A DNA stretch of 21,342 nt. It comes from Jimgerdemannia flammicorona. Taxonomy: Eukaryota; Mucoromycota; Endogonomycetes; Endogonales; Endogonaceae. The translations under genes and the position numbers were made by a program. The notes beneath the pieces were generated by a model that saw only the letters and a program-made list of their open reading frames with translations, searched no databases and had not been told where the DNA came from. Shown piece by piece: positions 16,601 to 21,342 of the stretch (the stretch's first letter is position 1; each line of letters starts with the position of its first letter). The stretch lies in assembly GCA_003990745.1 (NCBI GenBank), contig RBNI01001680.1:1-21342 (forward strand), given 5' to 3'.

Positions 16601-17827
16601 CTCTGAAACACTCCCATCAAGATTACTCAATATGAATAAGGAGTTATACTATGGATTAATCAGCTATTTTGGGCAGCAGAAGATGCCCAACCACCTTGAA
16701 CCCTGGACAATCACCATCATTAACTGGACTTGGAAACAGTTTGAACTAGACAATACTATACTCAGAAAAGGAGGAAAGCTAGTAATACACAAACATAAGA
16801 AGTATCAAGTAATGAAGGAAGTACATGAACTAGAACACCTAGGAGGAACCAACATATATAACAAGGTAAGAAGAACCATGTGGTGGCCCAAGATGGAAGA
16901 AGACCTGCACCAATTTGTCAAAGGGTGTGACAAGTGCCAAAAACAGAAACAAGATCAGCAAGACTAGGTACTTAGATCATCAAGAATTGAGCCTATCCCC
17001 TTCCACCATATCACAATAGATATCGTTGGGCCACTACTAGTAACACTATTAGGAAACTGCTATATTATAGTTATTGTAGACCTCTTTACCAAATAAATAG
17101 AAGCAGGAGCATTACAAGAAGCCAATGTCCTCTCTATAGCTGACTTCCTGCACCGAGAAATCATCTGCCACTATAAGACACCAAAGTAAATCACAACAGA
17201 CCATGGTACAGAATTTGTCAATGGATTCCACAAGATAATGTATCAGAAATACAAGATCCAGTACATCAAGACCACTACATACCACTCTCAAGAAAATGGA
17301 CAGACAGAGAGAACCAACAAGACTTTCAAGAACATCCTGGCAAAGATCTCAGAGACATATGAGAATTGAGCTAACTATCTCCCAACTGCTCTCTCTATCC
17401 TACAAGATATATGATCACAGAGCATACACTTTACCCCAAGAGAACTGCTCTTCAGAGAAGAAGATTCTGATGGAACCTCAGCCACAAATCTAGACCTAAC
17501 TTAGAGACAGGTCAATGCAGAAATCCAGAGACTACACCAAATCAGGAAGAAGGCTGAAGATTACATTATCAAGTCACAAGCACTGATAAGAAAGAATGTG
17601 GAAAAGAATCACAAGACCCTAGAACCCATCCGAATTGGAAAAAAGGTCCTACTGTATTGAAATATGTTAGAAGCCTCATGGTCATGAAAACTGGAGCCCA
17701 AATGGGAAGGACCCTTTATGTGCAAGATATCAAGGGAACTATCTTCTGGCTTAGAAAAATCTCAGAGACCATACTGCCTACTACAGTATACAGAAACAGA
17801 CTTAAGAAGTACCACAAACCTATATAA
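16601..17827 (+). pseudogene. Integrase domain of Pol
   Basis: Inserts the element DNA into the genome. The zinc-binding HHCC is intact in frame: H at 16824 and 16836 (VHELEHLGG), C at 16926 and 16935 (CDKC). The catalytic triad is present: Asp at 17019 (IDIVGP), Asp at 17199 (TTDHGTEF) and Glu at 17307 (NGQTERTNKTF), with exactly 35 residues between the second Asp and the Glu. The GPF motif KWEGPFMCKIS lies at 17700-17732. Stops at 16965, 17094, 17187, 17367, 17412, 17502, 17658 and 17685, plus a frame shift near 17735, inactivate it. The tail TVYRNRLKKYHKPI ends at 17827. No chromodomain follows. Confidence 0.9.
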
Positions 17828-18181
17828 GAGAAGCAAAACATGATGACTGCCTACAAGGTTCTAGTCTGTGAATCATAACAGCATATCTTGTGACCAGCAG
17901 ACTATCTGTCTGGACCATTCTCTAAGGAATATGGTACCAGCAACTACTCATCCATGAGACTTTCAAAGCCAGAGGAGTTTGAACCATTAACTGATTGGTC
18001 AAGATCAGAATCAGGCCCTTGCTCTATATGAAGGGAGTGATCCTTCACCATTATGCCAAAATACAAAGGGAAGATGCCAGCCCATAAATATCACTTTTTG
18101 ACCCCTTGTCAGAGGTTATGGGATCAGCAAATTTTTCAGGGCTGGATCAATGAATAAGGATGCTTGAGAAGATCCTTATTC
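17828..18181 (+). other. 3' untranslated region of the Gypsy element
   Basis: Lies between the end of integrase and the polypurine tract. Short protein-like runs occur in more than one frame (for example CQRLWDQQIFQGWINE near 18110-18155), but stops interrupt each and no family is seen. It may hold a decayed extra domain; this is not supported enough to call. Confidence 0.5.
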
Positions 18182-18191
18182 AGGAGGAAGA
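18182..18191 (+). other. Polypurine tract
   Basis: AGGAGGAAGA directly abuts the 3' LTR, the standard position of the primer for second-strand synthesis. Confidence 0.8.
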
Positions 18192-19735
18192 TGTAATGGT
18201 GACCCCAGAATGATGACATCAGCACAGGAGACAGTCTTTCCTTGCAAGTTATTAGATTAAAGCACAAAAAGATCATACAGTATATGAGATGAGCAATTAT
18301 GACCAACTGTGAGTCATTGTGACCATAGTTGAGTATCTTGAGGAATATAAAAGAAGGATCAAGGAACTGCAGTAGCAGCAACCAACAAGACCCACCAATC
18401 CCAAAATAGCTCAAAGACTTACTACAAACAAAATGCCTGCTGCTCACCAAACCTCAAGGTCAAGGAATCACCAAGGCATCTTAGTCGAAGAAAGAATGTT
18501 CCAAGACATCAGAAGAGCTATGAGGACCCACTCAAGAAGGACTCCTAGTGTCAACCTAGGTACTAGTGACCCTTACCATTATATCCTCTACCCTGTGAAA
18601 TGGAAACAAGGATCACCATTACTACCAAATGCTTCTAAATGTAGCAGGAGTATAAAATAGAAAACCTCCTGTACCAGGAGTTCCTACAGACCAGCACTCA
18701 AGAGCTACAAGATGCCACTCTCATGAATATATGCAAAATAAGGACAGCTAAGAAGATCTATCAGATCTTCAGACATACACCATGGTCAATCCCCAACTTA
18801 GAGTATGTTAGAGTCTCAGACTTCAGAGACCTATCATTCTACTGTATCAATGCACTAGAAGCCAGAGTGGCCACAGAAGCCCAGTCCACTATCACCCTCA
18901 ATAGTGATGAAGTAGAAGACTTCTGGCATCTCATTCTCCAGGACAATCCAGACCAATTCCTGCAAGGATTGATCTCAGTATTCCAAGACCCAAGCATCCA
19001 GGTTAGACCCCCCCAAGACCTCACATTTGTCCCCTATTTTGTGGAAGAGAACCTCATAGATTGGAGAGCTCCTGATTTCCCTACCACTGAACATAATGAC
19101 ATTATTGGTAATGATGTTATCTCATGTGACATACACGAGATGTATGATATGTACGAAGTATGTGAAACATGCAACCTATATGATGATGATGAATTTGTGG
19201 ATCTCATCTCCTTTAGTGATGATGAGGATGAAGTCCTCATGGTCCTGAACATTTTGCTCTAAGTCTCTTGGTTATACTGAATAATGCCAGTACTGGCATT
19301 CTGATATAATACTGAATAATTCCAGCACTAGTATTCTGATGTAACACTGAATAATGCCAGCACCCTGAATCTGTACAACCATCAGTGCTGACCCTGGAAC
19401 TTAGCAGTTTTTCCTATCCTGGTATTTTATTTTAGTTATTGGAATTTATATTTAGCTTTATATCTTAGTAACCATTGAATTATATTTTGTATAAATATTC
19501 CTCTTATTTCCTCTGAAATAAATTCAGTCAAGTTTCAGTTAAGTTCACTCATATATACTTTCTTGTAAGCAATCTAAGAGATAATAAGATAGTTAAAGAT
19601 AAGAAGTTTGAGGACTATAAGACCTTGGAAAGGTACTCTAATAAGAACTTACTTATAACAAACTTGAGTTAGTCTAAGAGATATACCTAAAGAGAATCTG
19701 GCATATTTAAAGAACTCAGCAACCACTATGTAACA
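18192..19735 (+). repeat. 3' LTR (1544 bp) of the Gypsy element
   Basis: Begins TGTAATGG and ends ATGTAACA. It aligns along its whole length with the 5' LTR and repeats its layout: TATA-like box 18344, reading frame 18433-19262, 35-bp repeats about 19276-19378, TATA-like box 19490, AATAAA 19517. Differences from the 5' copy are mainly transitions. Confidence 0.93.
18433..19262 (+). pseudogene. LTR-encoded protein, unknown function (3' LTR copy)
   Basis: Same frame as in the 5' LTR, with only three lesions: a one-base loss near 18591, TAA at 18636 and TAG at 18642. The 5' LTR is intact at all three places (CAA and TGG at the stops). From 18645 to 19262 it is fully open for over 200 codons. 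The C-terminal part is strongly acidic (DDDEFVDLISFSDDEDE) after VCETC, where the 5' copy has more cysteines. The start MPAAHQTSRSRN and the end LMVLNILL are shared with the 5' copy. No family was recognised. If transcribed from 18344 it could be read on into flanking DNA or end at the AATAAA at 19517. Confidence 0.6.
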
Positions 19736-19740
19736 ATATA

Positions 19741-21062
19741 TAGATATCTCTAAAAAAATAATCTTAGAGTAGTTCTAGTCTAAGAAAAATCTGATTAGTA
19801 ATACTATATAATAACTTATACAAGCTGAGCTATCAATAAGTAGCAAGCTAATTATAGCAGTACTAAATTAAAATATCTTACAGTTATATAGGCAGTTACT
19901 CTATTTAAATATTATTTTATCAGAAAAATATTTACTCTAATAATTGACTATATTACCTTTAAATAATTATTTCACTATAAGAACTCTATTAGAATTCTTA
20001 TCTGCTGAATTCTAATTCTGTAAGATTATAAAATTATCATTATCTATAAAGTAAAAAAGACTTATAATAATACTGATATACTTTTTTATATAATTTAATA
20101 AATCAGAAAAAGGATATATCTAGAAACTATATCTTAAAGAAAGTTTTTATAACTATTAAGAAGTAAGAAGATCTCATTTGACAAGAATACTAGAAGGTCT
20201 ATCAAGAATAGATAAGTATAGAAGAAAAGCTGTAAAAAAATACAAATATTAGCTCTATCTTAGAATATATATTAGAGATATCATCAGAAGATATAATACT
20301 TATCAGAAGTATTAAGAGAAGAAGAATTATCAAGTACTGCTGCAATTTATCACACTATTCATCTATATCTTCTAAAGATAAAGAGTAGATATAATTGAAC
20401 TTCTGTCAGTAATATTAAAAAGAAATAAATATATTCTAGTATTTATAAAATATTTGACCAAATAGCTTAAGGTTTTCTCAATAGAAATTATAGATACTTT
20501 AATTATTATAAGACTTCTTTATAGACTTATTCTCTAATATAGTATTTTAGAAAATCTTACCTCAGACTATAAAACAGAGTTTATCAATAAGTTAGTTATA
20601 ACTTATATATAAATTTACAGAATTTACTTAAAAAAAAACTATATCATATTACTCTTAAATCAATAATATATTAGAATAAATAAACCAAACTATTAAGAAA
20701 ATACTTATTTAAGTCAACTCTATCAATAGGAACCTCTGCTTATCTAAGATCCTATAGAAAATTTGAAATATCTCTATTATCTTTATCAAATAAAAGCTAT
20801 TTAAAATAATATTTATCAAAAAGACCAGAACTACTAATTATGAGAACCTCAGAGAACTTCTTAATAAGATAGAATAATTGTGAAATTAAACTCAAGTTTA
20901 GATAATTAAGATTTAAGAAAAGTAAAAGAAGCACTATAATTAGAAGATCAAAATTAGAGATTAAGTTCTTATTTAGAGAAGTATAATTGAAACCAATTTT
21001 ACTACTAAACTAAAATTCAAATAAGAAGAATTTTATCTTGTATATAATATTAGAGAAATAAG
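19741..21062 (+). pseudogene. Very old Gypsy pol remnant (RNase H and integrase)
   Basis: Extremely AT-rich with no long open frame, yet fragments fall in Gypsy order on the plus strand. An RNase H end lies near 19945-20090 (TDYITFK, then IIIYKVKKTYNNTDIL, like the YRPGKxNxxADALSR end). The integrase core follows near 20440-20700 (YLTK, SDYKTEFINK like SDRGTEF, and NKPNY/INQTIKK like the QTERxNQT region). An integrase C-terminus lies near 20955-21055 (IKIRD, then KLKFK-stop-EEFYLVYNI, like KLxPKWxGPFxVxxVI). It is far more decayed than the element before it and was presumably in place before that element inserted. It belongs to a different family, judged by spacing and residues. Confidence 0.65.
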
Positions 21063-21342
21063 TATTTATTATAACATAGTGAGTATGTAATCAGAGAAAT
21101 ACAGCAGATTTCCATAACTCTTCTTGACTTCTCAGAGTTACAAGTAGTATCTGTCTGATCTCATTATCAGACTACCAAAGTGAGGCTCAAACTCTTTTGA
21201 CCTGAGGTTTATTCACTTTAGATACTGGAATATTTATACAAGTTTGCTAGCTATAAGATGGCTAAGTTATAACTATTTTTCTATGAGTTACTTTTTATAA
21301 ATATAGATTCTTTATATCTGTAAAATCTCTATATTTTTTTTT
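21063..21342 (+). repeat. LTR-like sequence related to the solo LTR at 1577-2866
   Basis: About 21180-21320 matches 2495-2640 in order: GTTTATTCACT, then ATTTATACAAGTT, GCTA, ATGGCTAA, then a decayed TATAGATTCT repeat. It directly follows the integrase C-terminus, where a 3' LTR belongs. It is shorter on its left side than the solo LTR, so part is lost or unalignable; the rest may lie outside the window. Confidence 0.5.

Larger units (their letters stand above)
13008..17827 (+). pseudogene. gag-pol: Gag-Pol polyprotein pseudogene
   Basis: One ancestral reading frame of about 1,600 codons in this copy. The start ATG at 13008 reads MIQDEFLTFKLKNEQ and continues as a Gln/Leu-rich, coiled-coil-like Gag N-terminus. 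A one-base loss in the C run near 13121-13126 moves the frame, which then stays the same from 13127 to about 16030, so Gag and Pol were fused without a programmed frameshift. From 13127 to 16030 the stops are TGA at 13199, 13808, 14588, 14639, 14663, 14831 and 15878, and TAG at 13586, 14279 and 15935. TGA dominates, as expected if CGA arginine codons lost their C. Later breaks are an RT deletion near 16030, a one-base loss near 16142, a shift between about 16590 and 16740, and one near 17735. The end at 17827 follows VYRNRLKKYH, a usual Gypsy integrase tail. Confidence 0.85.
11443..19735 (+). mobile_element. Ty3/Gypsy LTR retrotransposon with dUTPase
   Basis: About 8.29 kb bounded by two LTRs starting TGTAATGGTGAC and ending TGTRACA. 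ATATAT flanks both sides (11437-11442 and 19736-19741), consistent with a target duplication but uninformative inside an AT run. Internal order: Gag, CCHC knuckle, aspartic protease, Cys/His segment, dUTPase, reverse transcriptase (core deleted), RNase H, integrase. RT-RNase H before integrase defines Gypsy (Metaviridae) rather than Copia. No chromodomain was seen after the integrase GPF motif. In the first 197 aligned LTR bases about 20 differ, nearly all transitions, so part of the LTR divergence is mutation pressure rather than time. Gag-Pol has many stops and five frame breaks; this copy is not autonomous. Confidence 0.9.

Noticed and set aside
13199..17687. TGA read as an amino acid (altered genetic code)
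   Set aside because: TAA and TAG stops and frame breaks also occur in the same frame, and integrase motifs use TGG for Trp. Mutation of CGA explains the TGA codons better.
17733..18181. Chromodomain after the integrase
   Set aside because: The reading after the GPF motif ends at 17827, and no chromodomain-like aromatic pattern was seen in any frame.
1..21342. Organellar or bacterial origin
   Set aside because: LTR retrotransposons, hAT transposases and poly(A) retroposition are nuclear eukaryotic features, and no organellar or bacterial gene is present.

Overview
This window looks like a gene-poor, transposon-filled stretch of a eukaryotic genome, most likely a filamentous fungus. That placement is an inference. 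It rests on the hAT and Ty3/Gypsy families seen, the AT-rich decay, and an almost total lack of CpG: by eye about two dozen CG dinucleotides in 21.3 kb, where base composition alone predicts several hundred. No intact host gene, tRNA, rRNA or CRISPR array was found. Nearly everything is a nested, mutated transposable element, and the reading frames are broken mainly by C-to-T and G-to-A changes, a RIP-like or methyl-cytosine-deamination pattern.

Layout. (1) 300-4159: a very AT-rich, old hAT transposase pseudogene on the minus strand (hAT-1). It is interrupted at 1577-2866 by a solo-LTR-like insertion and by poly(A)/poly(T) tracts. (2) 4160-11198: a second, less decayed hAT-type element (hAT-2) with 13-bp terminal inverted repeats and subterminal 14-bp repeats. 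Its minus-strand transposase pseudogene lies at 8162-10690, next to about 4 kb of extra DNA holding several minisatellites and unrecognised reading frames. A 554-bp poly(A)-tailed retroposed sequence with a perfect 16-bp target-site duplication sits inside hAT-2 at 4281-4834. (3) 11443-19735: a complete LTR-to-LTR Ty3/Gypsy element of about 8.3 kb with 1.55-kb LTRs. (4) 19741-about 21060: an extremely AT-mutated remnant of another Gypsy pol (RNase H and integrase), followed by sequence resembling the solo LTR at 1577-2866.

The Gypsy element at 11443-19735 is the most interesting object. Its Gag-Pol was once apparently a single reading frame in the order Gag, CCHC zinc knuckle, aspartic protease, Cys/His-rich segment, dUTPase-like domain, reverse transcriptase, RNase H, integrase (HHCC, D,D35E, GPF). 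The catalytic core of the reverse transcriptase is deleted in this copy, so it cannot be autonomous. Each LTR also carries its own reading frame of about 276 codons, downstream of its own TATA-like box. Every stop codon in one LTR copy is a sense codon in the other, which argues for a real LTR-encoded protein of unknown function.
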